A DNA stretch of 64,000 nt, taken from contig JASAND010010818.1 in NCBI GenBank assembly GCA_030248195.1, positions 55,362-119,361 of the forward strand, read 5' to 3'. This document shows, one piece after another, positions 1-9,392 of this stretch; position 1 is the first letter of the stretch, and every line of letters begins with the position of its first letter. This stretch comes from Trissonchulus latispiculum (lineage: Eukaryota; Nematoda; Enoplea; Enoplida; Ironidae). The position numbers and the translations under genes are program-made. Under the pieces are notes generated by a model. That model did not search any database, was not told the origin of the DNA, and was given only the letters and a program-made list of their open reading frames with translations.

Positions 1-633
1 ATTAAATAGCATCTAGTATCCATGGCACATAGGTTTCTTACACGTTAAAACTTAAAAATTTGAAATTGTACAATAATTAAAACTGTACGTACAATTTCAA
101 GTTATATAAAATTTCTTGTACAATTTCAAATTGTACAAAATTAGAAACCGTACATAACATATTAGTGAAATTACGTTTCAGTTGTGTACTTTAAACTCTC
201 TGAATAAATGCTCTCTCCCTCCTTATTCACTTACTCTCACTCACTGTCGTTCCCTTTGTCTAATATTAGTGGGGTCATAAATCAGGCCTTACAATAGATT
301 GGCTCTAACGGCCCTCTACCGTTTTAGTTGTGGAAAGAGATTGAACTACAGAGAAATAGCCTCCGGCATGCATACAAAACTAAGTTGACAAATGACAGTA
401 AACTGAACAGACATTAAGAGAAACGACAGGACAGGCTCCTTAAACGCTACAAATAAAACATTTCTAAGTAATTAATAGACAGACTTTACCACAATTCTTG
501 CTAAGCATTAACAGCTACCGTCCAGTTCGGAGACACTACGATAAAATAATACAGACAGGGACAGAAATTAACGAATAAGCAAGCAAGTGGACATATACAT
601 TGCGAAAGAACAAGCTAAAGACAATAAGTACAA
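1..633. other. Non-coding sequence downstream of gypsy pol, possible LTR
   Basis: No coding potential is visible. Positions 60-170 repeat the motif TGTACAATTT several times in both orientations. On the minus strand this stretch lies just 3' of the gypsy pol stop at about 634, where a polypurine tract and 3' LTR would be expected. The minus-strand sequence beginning near position 290 (TGTAAGGCC) could be an LTR start, but the other end lies outside the window, so this is only a guess. Confidence 0.3.
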
Positions 634-1363
634 GGTTCAACCAGGGCGGTAACGCACTTGGGCATGTCTCTGCCGTGTAGGGTAACGCCGTAAGCAGGTA
701 TCAATAGAAGTATTTTCTCCGTAGGTGTTGTTGATTGATGTAGGTCCTCCTGCAGGATGCAAAGCCTTAGTCCTGCTATTTCTGCTATTGTACAAAGGTC
801 GATTGCCGTCCTCTGCTATAGCTGACAGAAACGGAGTGCGATACGGCTTAAGTCGGTTTACATGAACTATTTGCTTTAGCCCAACTTGTTTTCTATATAC
901 TGGAGTTACGGTAACATTTGGAAACCTGGCATCTACAATTTATGTGCAATACAATCTACGGACCTACCCATGGTAGAGCCAGTTTCCTTCGTTTAGGAAA
1001 ATTTATTAAGACTTTGTCCCCAATACGCCAATCGGGCCAATGAGATCCTCTGTCATAGAGGGTTTTTTGCTTGTCCTGTGCCAGTCTCATCAAATCAGAG
1101 GCAATTCTGCAGACAGCTCTGAGTTGAGACATCAGCGTTGTATTTAAGTTCAGGCAAAAGGCTAACGCTGCATCAGTTGGTAGAAGGGGCGTTCTACCGT
1201 AAACCATTCTGAACGAGGACATTTTCGTGCTTTCGTGTTCAGCGCTGCAATATGCAAACAAAACCAAGGGAAGATATACATCCCAGTCGGTGTGTAACGC
1301 TCCGTGGATCCCTGATGGCTTATGGAACAGACGTAGGGCAACCTCCGAATTCCCGTTCACCAA
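634..1363 (-). pseudogene. Ty3/gypsy retrotransposon pol, integrase C-terminal end (degenerate)
   Basis: The minus strand encodes the end of a Ty3/gypsy polyprotein. The frame from 1363 to 956 reads through the typical end of the integrase core (HTDWDVYLPLVLFAY, then MVYGRTPLLP) and the linker with DPW-type residues (WRIGDKVLINFP). A stop follows at 956, and a shifted frame continues from about 940 down to 634 with VHVNRLKPY and RRYPTRQRH, the basic tail seen in gypsy pol proteins. The frameshift near 945-955 and the absence of the protease, reverse transcriptase and DDE residues upstream show a dead 5'-truncated copy. A second, different gypsy tail lies at 5392-5622. Confidence 0.8.
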
Positions 1364-1409
1364 TGTTTATTATATTATAGCAGAGATTATGGACAATATA
1401 GGCTAATAG

Positions 1410-1530
1410 TTCCCTTAATAGGGAAAGCGGATAATAGAGGATATTTAGTGCTGATGGTTCCCTTAGGAGGGAAAGCTTTGTGTGTACTAGTGCGTCGTTG
1501 GAAAGGGGGAGTGGTTCCTCTAGTGAGGAA
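1410..1530. repeat. Three spaced hairpin repeats with compensating stem changes
   Basis: Three 16-nt inverted repeats lie at 1410-1425, 1458-1473 and 1515-1530, each followed by AGC. The stems are TTCCC/GGGAA, TTCCCT/AGGGAA and TTCCTC/GAGGAA, so the third differs from the second on both sides and still pairs. Spacing is 48 and 57 bp. Confidence 0.6.
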
Positions 1531-1645
1531 AGCGGAGTGCAGAGATGCAGAGATAGAAGAGAGAGAGAAGGTAGCATTGGTGGTTTTAGTTGTTTCAGAA
1601 TAGAAGACTGCCAAACCCTTTGATTTTCAGCCCTTTTTATAGGAG

Positions 1646-1663
1646 CCGATTGACGTCAATCGG
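1646..1663. promoter_or_regulatory. 18-bp perfect palindrome with CRE core
   Basis: CCGATTGACGTCAATCGG is its own reverse complement and is centred on TGACGTCA, the consensus site of CREB/ATF bZIP factors. It sits in probable LTR-like DNA. A regulatory role is inferred from the motif only. Confidence 0.4.
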
Positions 1664-2658
1664 GAGTTTTAAATTGTCATGCCCCAGTTATACTGTTTCA
1701 AAAATGTGGCATAAAAAGTACAAAAGTAATAAAAGTTGTAAAAACAGGCCGTTACCCCAAAGTTAATGAATTGTGAAAACACTTTAAAAATAATGTCAAA
1801 ACAATATCAGATAGTTTGCTACGGTTGAAATTGTCACTGTATATGGCCCATGTTTTACTGGATCGTCACATCTTCCTCCTCCTCGAAAAAAGGACGGACC
1901 TCCGACCCAATAACTTCCGTAGCCTGATAGTGATGGAGGAGGTGCAGTTGACGGTTTCGGTCATAGCCGAACAACAGTCGGTAGGGTCCACAAGAGCCCA
2001 CACAAATGGAACTCAGGGGAAACCGCAGAAACAGTTTGACCTTGGAGGGGGCCAACAGGATTCGCAGACCACCGAGAAAGTCCCCAGAATGGAAACCATG
2101 CCGGGCAAACGCCAAAAGGCAGCAGAAGAAACACCGAAGGGTAACCTCGTTGAACCGGGTAATTTGATGAACCCGGTGTTGAAGGCTACTGTATTCGGCA
2201 GCACCAGGGTCATGAGGGTGGGCCGATCGCAAGAAGGTATAATGGGAAACCGCAGTGGGGACGGTGTACCGGAAGCGACCAGGCGGGACTGGAGACCGTC
2301 CACGAGGGTGATGTACTGCCGTGTGGGCTCAAAATCCAACGAGGAGAGGTCAATTTCAGTTAACCCCTGAATGGCCGGGGATTTCGAATTTTTCTGGAAA
2401 CGGTCCCAGCAAGTGAGAATATTGTCCAGAACCACAAAAATTTCCCGTTCATAGGTACCCTGCAGGAACGTGGCTTGGGCCGTGGGGCAATTGCACAACG
2501 GGACTGGACGAAAACAGCACAACAACGTGCTGCACCGGCAGACACCTTCCCAGATAGAATTGGGACAGCGGGGGCAGTCAACCATCTTCCGTCTGCGGAC
2601 AAGACCAGGGCAATAGGGAGGTTTGAGAATGGCATGGTCCCGCTCGGTGCACCCACAG

Positions 2659-2670
2659 AACCTGCACCGA
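2659..2670. repeat. Target-site duplication, left copy
   Basis: AACCTGCACCGA occurs here and again at 3837-3848, directly flanking the LINE fragment. The exact 12-bp match and the restored reading frame of the interrupted host sequence support a genuine insertion scar. Confidence 0.85.
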
Positions 2671-3836
2671 GATCGCAGCTGGTCATAGCGCCTGGCACTG
2701 AGCGTATCCTCCAAAGCCAGCCATCCTGGCGTGACCTCGGACGGGCCACAGCAGCAGCTGCTGGGTTGGCCAACCACCCGAGGGAATCACTATGTAGCTC
2801 CTCCAGCCTACCGCCACAAGCCAAATCTCTGTCAACAGTGGCATACCCGGATCTACTGTCTCATTCTACTAGGGCAGACTGTGCTGAATCCAGGCGAAGA
2901 GCTGCTCTAGCCACAATCCAGACCCGCCCTGCGCCGACCGTCACCGTCTGGACCGACGGTGCTGCACAAAGTGGCATAGCTAACGGTGGATCTGGGGTAT
3001 TTATCGAATTCTGTTCCGGGCGTGATCCGGTCATCCTAAGCTACCCAGCCGGCGCCTTTTGCTCCAGCTTCAAGGCGGAGCTATACGCAATGTCCAGGGC
3101 GCTTGACTGGCTGGCCAGTGAAGATCTCCAGTCCTGGAGAGACCAGACTATTGCGATATACACAGACTCACAATCTCTGGTCAGGTTGATCAAAAGCGGT
3201 ATCAGAGCCACCTTTAGCCCAACTCTCAACAATATCAGGCAAAGGCTTGGATCAGCTCCGGCCATATGCTAACATCTATATCCAGTGGATCCCAGGCCAT
3301 GCTGGACTAACCGGCAACGAGCAAGCAGACAGTCTGGCCAAGGATGGCTGCAGTCTGTCGCAGGGAGAAGCTCCCATCGCTTATACGGATGCTATGGCTG
3401 CCATCAAGCGTTCCATTAAATCGGAATGGTTATCTGGGGTTACCCACGGAACGACTGTGAAAATCTACGGAACCCACGGACCAGTTCCCCCAGACCTGGA
3501 GGCAGGCATAACCAAAAAGGACAGGGTACTCCTTTCCCAGTTGAGAACTGGAAAATCGCTCCTACTGGCTAAATACAGACATTCCATCAACCCCATCGCC
3601 CAACCCTCGCCCCTCTGCCCGCACTGCGGGGAGGAAGAGGAAGACCTCGAGCATTTGCTAGTCAAATGCCCGAGACATACATCGGCTCGAAGTAGAATAT
3701 TGGGTCAGTCAACTGATCTCTCAGTCCTGAGATTGGCCCCTGGTTTGGTGCTGGACTTTCTGCAGGGAAGTGGCCTGATCTGATCAGGCCGCCGTTTATG
3801 GGCAACCGAAACGACCGCCAATTCAACAACAACAAC
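2671..3836 (+). mobile_element. 5'-truncated non-LTR retrotransposon (LINE with RNase H)
   Basis: This 1166-bp fragment is the 3' end of a LINE. It ends in a (CAA)n tail (about 3822-3838), as seen for LINEs with microsatellite tails, and is flanked by a 12-bp duplication (2659-2670, 3837-3848). It encodes an RNase H domain and a C-terminal Cys/His motif. The 5' truncation removed the reverse transcriptase. It landed head-to-head inside an older minus-strand Cys-rich frame. Confidence 0.85.
2800..3783 (+). pseudogene. LINE RNase H domain and C-terminal zinc-knuckle region, frameshifted
   Basis: The first frame (to 3272) has the RNase HI acidic residues in order: WTDGAA (Asp), FKAELYA (Glu) and YTDSQS (Asp). 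A frameshift at about 3250 moves the rest into the frame 3247-3783, which supplies the last part (IQWIPGHAGLTGNEQADSLA, with the His and the fourth Asp) and then the motif CPHCGEEEEDLEHLLVKCP, typical of the end of LINE proteins of the I and Jockey groups. The product would be the C-terminal part of a retrotransposon ORF2 that removes RNA from RNA-DNA hybrids. The frameshift and missing upstream domains make it non-functional. Confidence 0.85.
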
Positions 3837-3848
3837 AACCTGCACCGA
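3837..3848. repeat. Target-site duplication, right copy
   Basis: Second copy of AACCTGCACCGA, directly after the (CAA)n tail of the LINE. Confidence 0.85.
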
Positions 3849-4038
3849 ATACAAGGGCAGAGGTGAAGTGGCTTATTGCAGTGCGGACAGAGGGCAGGTC
3901 CCGTTGCCCCTACTGAGGCCCTGTCCACCCGCTGGGACAGTGAAAGGGCATCCGCACCAATGGAAAGCTCCAACCCCACAGAAACCGGGGCGTCCTCCGT
4001 TATGGTCTCGGCGGAGGGGGATTCCAGGGTTGACCGAG

Positions 4039-4578
4039 CTAACCTCTTCCGGAGGGTCCCAAGCCGGGAGTTCCTGAAATTCCAACGACGCTTTCCGAGC
4101 TTTGGCTCCCACGACCCAAAAAGGGATCCGCACAGACCAGGAGTCCACTACCACGTGCCGAACTCCCAAAGTGGGAGATGCCTAAGGACCGGGTAGAAGT
4201 GTGGTCCCCTGTACCAAACCCGACCCATTGAGTGAGGTCCAAAGACACCGAATCCTGGTGATCGGAGCCAGTGGGGCTAACCACGCCGTCCGGGACCTTA
4301 CATCTAATAGCCCCTGTTACCACAGTCTCCAAAGGTTGAACCGCTGCAACCACAGGGCGCAACGGGCGGAAACCCATCATACTAGCAGAGGTCTGATCTC
4401 CGTGGGAAACCGGTGGGGCCACTGTAGGATTGTCTAGTCTAGAAGAGATGGGGGGCCAAGGCGCTCGCAGTCCCGGGTACTGAACGGCGGGCATTTGAAG
4501 AAACGGTTGGGGTAATCGCCCGGCAGGAGTGGTAACCTGAGCCACCAAAAGATTACCACAGGTGCATTGGTCGACCAT
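4039..4578 (-). pseudogene. Unrecognised Pro/Gly/Ser-rich reading frame
   Basis: A 179-codon minus-strand frame with many Pro, Gly, Ser and Val and no recognisable domain. It starts MVDQCTCGNLL. It lies between the zinc-finger-like frame (4846-5157) and the Cys-rich frame (3979-2013) on the same strand, and could be a spacer region of one decayed transposon protein. A chance open frame in GC-rich transposon DNA is equally possible. Confidence 0.25.
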
Positions 4579-4845
4579 AGCAATATACTAACTGTTCCTT
4601 GGCGGCTTTGCAGCGTACATTGATCCGTCTGTCTTCCGCACTGTGTACAGTGCTGCTAACGGGGCGTGTGAGAAGAGTTTTGATTAAAACTGTAGTAAAC
4701 TAAGTCACATTAGAAAATGTGGGGAACATTGATTTGCCCGGGGCAACCGACTGCACTGTAGAAAATAGGAACTGCAGAATTTGTGAGTAGTTTTTCATGG
4801 GTGTTTGTCGCAGCAGAAATATGGACATCTGTCATCTGGAGAAAG

Positions 4846-5157
4846 TTATTCACCCAACGCAGTAATCCAGAAACGCACAGAACAGCGAATTTTGCTGTCT
4901 GCTGACAGATGACAACGATTACAAAGGGGACAGGTGGGGACTTTCCAGTTATGACGAAAGGCATAGTGACTAGCCAAAACATTTAATATATCGGTTTCAT
5001 ATGAACAAAATTGACACGATCGAGGGCCATAACTAAGTCGAGTATTAGTACCAATGTGAACGGAGATAATGTGTCGGAGAAGATCCCAAAAATGTTCGTG
5101 TTGATGTACAGTACAAGTTTCAAAAGGGCAGCCGTACTGCTCCATTTTATTACACAC
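4846..5157 (-). pseudogene. C2H2-like zinc-finger reading frame, transposon-associated
   Basis: The 103-codon minus-strand frame contains two C2H2-like fingers: C-x4-C followed by LLRHIISVH, and CQFC followed by LASHYAFRH. A CPLCNRC pair follows near the end. N-terminal fingers of this kind occur in some LINE proteins and in other transposon DNA-binding proteins. The frame stops after RFWITALGE, and 270 bp separate it from the next frame. Its element is not identified. Confidence 0.4.
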
Positions 5158-5391
5158 AGTGATCGTGCTGTCGTTGGCAGCATAAATTGAATAAAATAAA
5201 GGTTACTGAAACTGGTGAATAAATTTTCAGTATAGAGATTAAACGATGTTGTCTGCTGATAAAGTTTCGTTTTCTTGTATAACTAGTGAGGCAGAAAAGC
5301 ATATTTGTGACAGGATACAGATATAGCAGGTTCTATAAATCTATGTAAAGCTGTGTACAGCGTAGTAAAGGAGTCATGGGGATTCTTTCAA

Positions 5392-5622
5392 CTACGGTCT
5401 CCACCTATTGGGTGGATGTCGTTCACGAACAGGATACCGTCGGGGAACTGAGGGGTTGTTGTTAGCTGTAGTTGGTATGTCAGCAGCATCGATGGGCATG
5501 TGATTGGCCGACGGTGTTTCAACAATGGCAGGCAGAAACGGTTGCTGATATGGTTTCAAACGGTTAACGTGCACACGCAGCTGTCGGTCTTGCTTCTTTC
5601 CATATGATCTATAACTTGCCAA
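5392..5622 (-). pseudogene. Ty3/gypsy pol C-terminal tail, second copy
   Basis: The minus-strand frame reads VHVNRLKPYQQPFLPAI and ends with RRYPVRERHPPNRW. It is clearly related to the tail of the gypsy fragment at 634-940 (VHVNRLKPY, RRYPTRQRH) but diverged, so it comes from another element of the same group. Only about 230 bp survive. Confidence 0.65.
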
Positions 5623-6977
5623 AATGTGAATCTTATGTGTAATCTATGTAATATGTGTAATCTGAAATTAGGTAGCGTGTTAATATCTATATGAGGTGTT
5701 TTTGCGTTAGCTCAGCGATTTTGTAGAAATTTTCAAAGTCGGATGAAGTCGGTTTATGCACAGTTCTGACTTACAAAATACCGCAGAATTTCGTCATGCC
5801 CTGAACTAACCATTCATTGCACAAATTTCGCGTGTAGATATTAACACAGTGCACAAATAGAGGTTCAATTTGCATACCCGCAATTCTTGCTGCTGCTTGG
5901 GAATAGATCGCACTTTTGGTTACCGTGTTGGCGCTTTGCCTCAAAATGCGTCATTTTCTGAAATTTTTGAATATAATGGTCCATAAGTCAGGAGAAACCC
6001 GAGGCATTCCAACCAAATTTGATGTGCCAATTTGCATATATGAAAGGAAGATGTCTGCTAAGTTTCACTGTAATTGCTGATGTTGAACTGTGGATGCATG
6101 CCTCAGTTCGATGACTGAGGCCTATAGTCAAAAATGGCAAATTTTCAAATGTTCCAAATATAGCCAAATTTTATATTAAATTAAAGCTCTTGATGTCCTG
6201 AACATTTAGTCTTCTTGCACCAAGTCTCCAAAGTATGAGAAAGTTAGAGCGGCTTAAAGTTTGAAGTAAGTAATAGCCGGATGAGCTTGATCAAATCTTT
6301 CATGCATAGGTACTTGCTAGCTACTTGGCGTATCATTTTCATTTGTACAGCAATAAATAGCCCCAGATCGATGCTTTAATTTGATGTATTGGCTAGGTCC
6401 TAGTTCTTTATCACCCCATGTGTACACGACTTTGAGGCCCTCAGAGAGGTATAGTGAGGTACAGGCACGTCGGAATTTTAGGGGAAAGAAAAAGGAAGAA
6501 AATGGAAAGAATTCTTTAAATAAAAAAAAGATAAAGAAATTCCACTTCAATTTTCTTTAATTTAAAGAAGAAGAGAAAGAAAAGCTGGTTCCTTTTAATT
6601 GATTTCTGCTTTTATTTTGTGATTTCCCAGGTTCATTGCCAGCTTAAATTCCCTAAGACTCAAGTTGAAATTGACAGGTGCTACGTCTCTAACATAGATA
6701 TGTATATCTATGTTAGAGGGCGCATATATTGGGCGCATATATTGAAGCTAGCAGGAGTCTTTAGCAAAAGGTCACTAGGTTGGGCTCCTTGCGCAAGATT
6801 GAATGACAGCTGTCTTTTTTGACCCTTTCTTTTTTAAATAAAGAAAAAAGAAAATTATGTGCAAATTTCTTCTCTTGCAAGAAAAAGAAAAAGAAAAGAA
6901 AGTTTAAAGAAAATTTTCCCCTAAACTAAACGGCGTGGCTGTAAATACTAAATTGCAGGGATTTGTACTGCAATCGC
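5623..6977. other. AT-rich non-coding sequence
   Basis: No gene is visible. Runs of A, T and GAAA are common (6480-6600, 6820-6910). A hairpin with 15-bp perfect arms lies at 6687-6718, followed by a 12-bp direct duplication (GGCGCATATATT). Confidence 0.5.
6687..6718. repeat. Near-perfect palindrome, 15-bp arms, 2-nt loop
   Basis: Arms 6687-6701 and 6704-6718 (CTCTAACATAGATAT and its complement) enclose GT. Confidence 0.7.
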
Positions 6978-7620
6978 CCGATTGCACCAAATCGGACTGA
7001 CTTAGCTCGGTGATAGCTTAACACCGAGTTAACTCGGTGTTAGCTATTCTACAGCTGAGCTCAAACTCAGAGTTAAAGTTAGGCCGTTGCACCAGCCTTG
7101 GTCTTATAAAGAATAACAAACCCTAACCTTCAGCTCAGGGTTATCTTTAACCAATCATATTAGTTTCTTTAGTCGATGTATCCAATCATCGTCTGTCAAG
7201 GTTAGCTGACGACTAAGTTAACCCCAAGGTTAACTCCGAGCTAAGTCTTAGCTCTCCGTAACTCTGAGCTCAAGGCCATTCCTGAAGTAGTGGATCGAAT
7301 CTCGTGAGGAACTTTTAGAACTAAAGTGCAAAATATTTTTGTAAAAAGGAATGGAGCATGCAGAAACAAGTGTTTGTATAGTCCGTGAAGGATTTTCGAA
7401 AAATTAAGGCTGAAATGTTAAAAATAGAGTTAGTCCTCAGTTAATCCTGATAGCACTCAGGATTAAGCTTGTGCCGCTGAAGACTAAGTTAGTTCGGAGT
7501 TAACCTCGAGGTTAACTTAACCTGATTTGGTGCAACGGATTAACTGAGAATTATCAGGTTAACTCCGAGTTAACCTTGAGGTTACTTAACACCGGGTTAA
7601 CCTTCATTGGTGCAATCCGG
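6978..7620. mobile_element. Foldback element FB1 (GATTGCACCAAAT-end family)
   Basis: It begins CCGATTGCACCAAATCGG and ends TTGGTGCAATCCGG. A second inward-facing copy of the motif sits about 100 bp inside each end (CCGTTGCACC at 7082, TTTGGTGCAACGG at 7511). Between them lie many self-complementary GTTAAC/CTCGGTG units, including a perfect 22-bp palindrome at 7020-7041. No protein is encoded. The ends and internal layout match FB2 (42003-42886), although the filler repeats differ. Confidence 0.65.
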
Positions 7621-7994
7621 TGAATATCTCTTAAATGGATTGACCCTGGACTTTAAAAATCTGTCTTGTGTTTGGAGACATATGGGGCATATTATACCCT
7701 AAAATGAGCGAAATGGGTCGCTATAAAATTTGGTAACCGGCGATCCCCCTTAAGCTATTTTCAGTATTTTCTCAATATTCGGCGTTTTTGTCCTCGGTAT
7801 TTCTACTGGTTCCCATTTGAAATACGCATTTGGACATACGTCCAAATCGTCATAGAGTCTGTCTAGAAAACTAGTTCTGGACGGCTGTGTACAAATTTAT
7901 TCTCTCTGCATCTTTGTACAGTAACGAGTTTTCTGTGTGTTTAATTACGAACTGTTCTTAGCTTATCGATTTTTTGAGTTCTACTAACGATTTT
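7621..7994. other. Transposon end and LINE leader
   Basis: The stretch 7660-7753, ending in CCCCCTTAA, matches in inverted orientation the left end of the TTAA-flanked element at 51135 (shared TTTCGCTCATTTT and ATGCCCCATATG). The rest is probably the 5' UTR of the LINE. Confidence 0.45.
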
Positions 7995-8461
7995 ATGATG
8001 CCTCCTAAGAAAGTTACCCCTAAACCCTGCTTCTGTGGTTCCGCTGACCACCGGGCTATGGTGCAATGCTGTAACTGTCGCCGTTTCATTCATTACGAAT
8101 GTACCTTATTCCCTTATTGACTGTGAAAGATTTAAGACTTGCTATAAATGATGCCAATTCAAATTTTGCCTGTAAATTATGTTATCCAACTTTGACGGAG
8201 CAGCAGAAATCTGATTTTGCCGCTGTTGGGAATCAGAATCGTCTGTTTTTCGGTATTGATGACCCTTACTCAAATGGTGATGGTCCAAATGTAAACCCAA
8301 TTGGGTCCGCGTTCAGCCAAGGCCAGTTCAGGGAGCTTATTGCCAGTGTTAGCAAAGCCGCGGTAGAAGCCGCGGTAAAGGCTTCTACTGAACTCGTCCA
8401 GGAACTGTTTGAACGGAAGGGGAAAGCGAATGACTTAGTTTTTGTAGGCCTGCCATTGTAG
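7995..8461 (+). pseudogene. LINE ORF1 with PHD finger, frameshifted
   Basis: Frame 7995-8120 starts MMPPKKVTPKPCFCG and supplies CFC, CCNC and FIHYEC. A frameshift near 8110 leads into the frame ending at 8461, which supplies the last pair (FACKLC). Together they spell the C4HC3 ligand order of a PHD zinc finger. An alpha-helical region follows (LIASVSKAAVEAAVKASTELVQELF). ORF1 proteins bind the element's RNA or chromatin. The frameshift indicates a dead copy. Confidence 0.65.
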
Positions 8462-8491
8462 GCTGTTCGAGTTGGATTTGGTGGGGGAGTT

Positions 8492-8857
8492 ATGATGTTG
8501 GTTCCGAAATCCATGAAGGGAGTAGTTCAAAAGTCTGTTGCAAACCAATTTTATGAACTTTTGGTATTCAACGTTATTATGAAAAGGCAAACCTTCGTAC
8601 AATTTTGGCTCGTTTACAGAACTCCGTCTGCAGTATTGAGGGATTCAGTTCATGCATTTATGCAAGAACTAAACGAATTAAGAGCTGAAAAAGATTATCC
8701 AGTTATTATTCTAGGTGATCTGAATTTACCAGAAATAGACTGGTCAACTGATGCATTACCAACTGAAGAATTGAATTATGAATTTTGTAATAAAATGTTA
8801 GAACTTGGATTTTCCCAGAAAACTCATATCGCAGGAAATCAGCTTGATATTTTGTAA
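8492..8857 (+). pseudogene. LINE endonuclease fragment (APE type)
   Basis: The frame contains WLVYRTPSA followed by VIILGDLNLPEIDW and ends GNQLDIL, the C-terminal half of an apurinic-type endonuclease of LINE ORF2 (GDxN and the start of the final LDxI.. SDH motif; a shifted frame continues with SDH at about 8910). The N-terminal half with the catalytic Glu is missing. Confidence 0.75.
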
Positions 8858-9392
8858 CGATGATGATTTTATATTTAGCATCAATGCTAATGAGCCATTT
8901 TCAAACTCTGATCATTTAAAATTGCTGCTTGGACTGAACTTGGACCTTTTTGGACTGAACATAGTAAAAATGAAATGTCAAATTTTAGAAATTTAAAAAA
9001 GCAAACTGCACTGCTATTTCAAATGCGTTACAATCTGTAAACTGGGCAGACTTGCTTGCAACCTCTGCAGATGTCAATGGCAAATGGGCTACTTTCAAGT
9101 CGAAAATCTTGGAAATTGTTGCACTTTATGTGCCCTTATGTGGTTTAACTTGTCATAAAGCTAAATGGTCTGTATCAACAATATAATCACATAAGCGTCA
9201 GCAAAATTTGCATAAAGTGTATCGCAAAAATCCAACTTTAGCGAACACAAAACAAAGTGGGATGTTGAAGCAAGATACTCACGCAGACTGAAACGTAAAG
9301 ATATCTATAATGTTGAAAATAAGATTTTACAGTCCAAGGATGAAACTAAATTTTGGTCATATGTAAAGTCCAAATTAACACCTAAATCTGAA

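Larger units (their letters stand above)
1364..2012. other. Non-coding transposon-derived stretch
   Basis: The gypsy integrase frame breaks off at about 1363 and nothing recognisable codes here. The stretch holds three hairpin repeats (1410-1530) and an 18-bp palindrome (1646-1663). It may be LTR or leader sequence of a neighbouring element. Confidence 0.35.
2013..3979 (-). pseudogene. Orphan Cys-rich reading frame split by a LINE insertion
   Basis: Minus-strand frame in two parts: 3979-3849 and 2670-2013. The two parts are in the same frame across the 12-bp target duplication of the inserted LINE, so an open frame of roughly 260 codons existed before insertion. The product is rich in paired cysteines (CPHC, CPC, CRFCGC, CPRCP, CRC) in its first third, suggesting one or more zinc-binding knuckles, followed by a helical stretch (DNILTCWDRFQKNSK). 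I do not recognise the family. It might be the structural (gag or ORF1-like) protein of a transposon. Minus-strand frames further upstream at 4039-4578 and 4846-5157 may belong to the same element. Confidence 0.45.
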
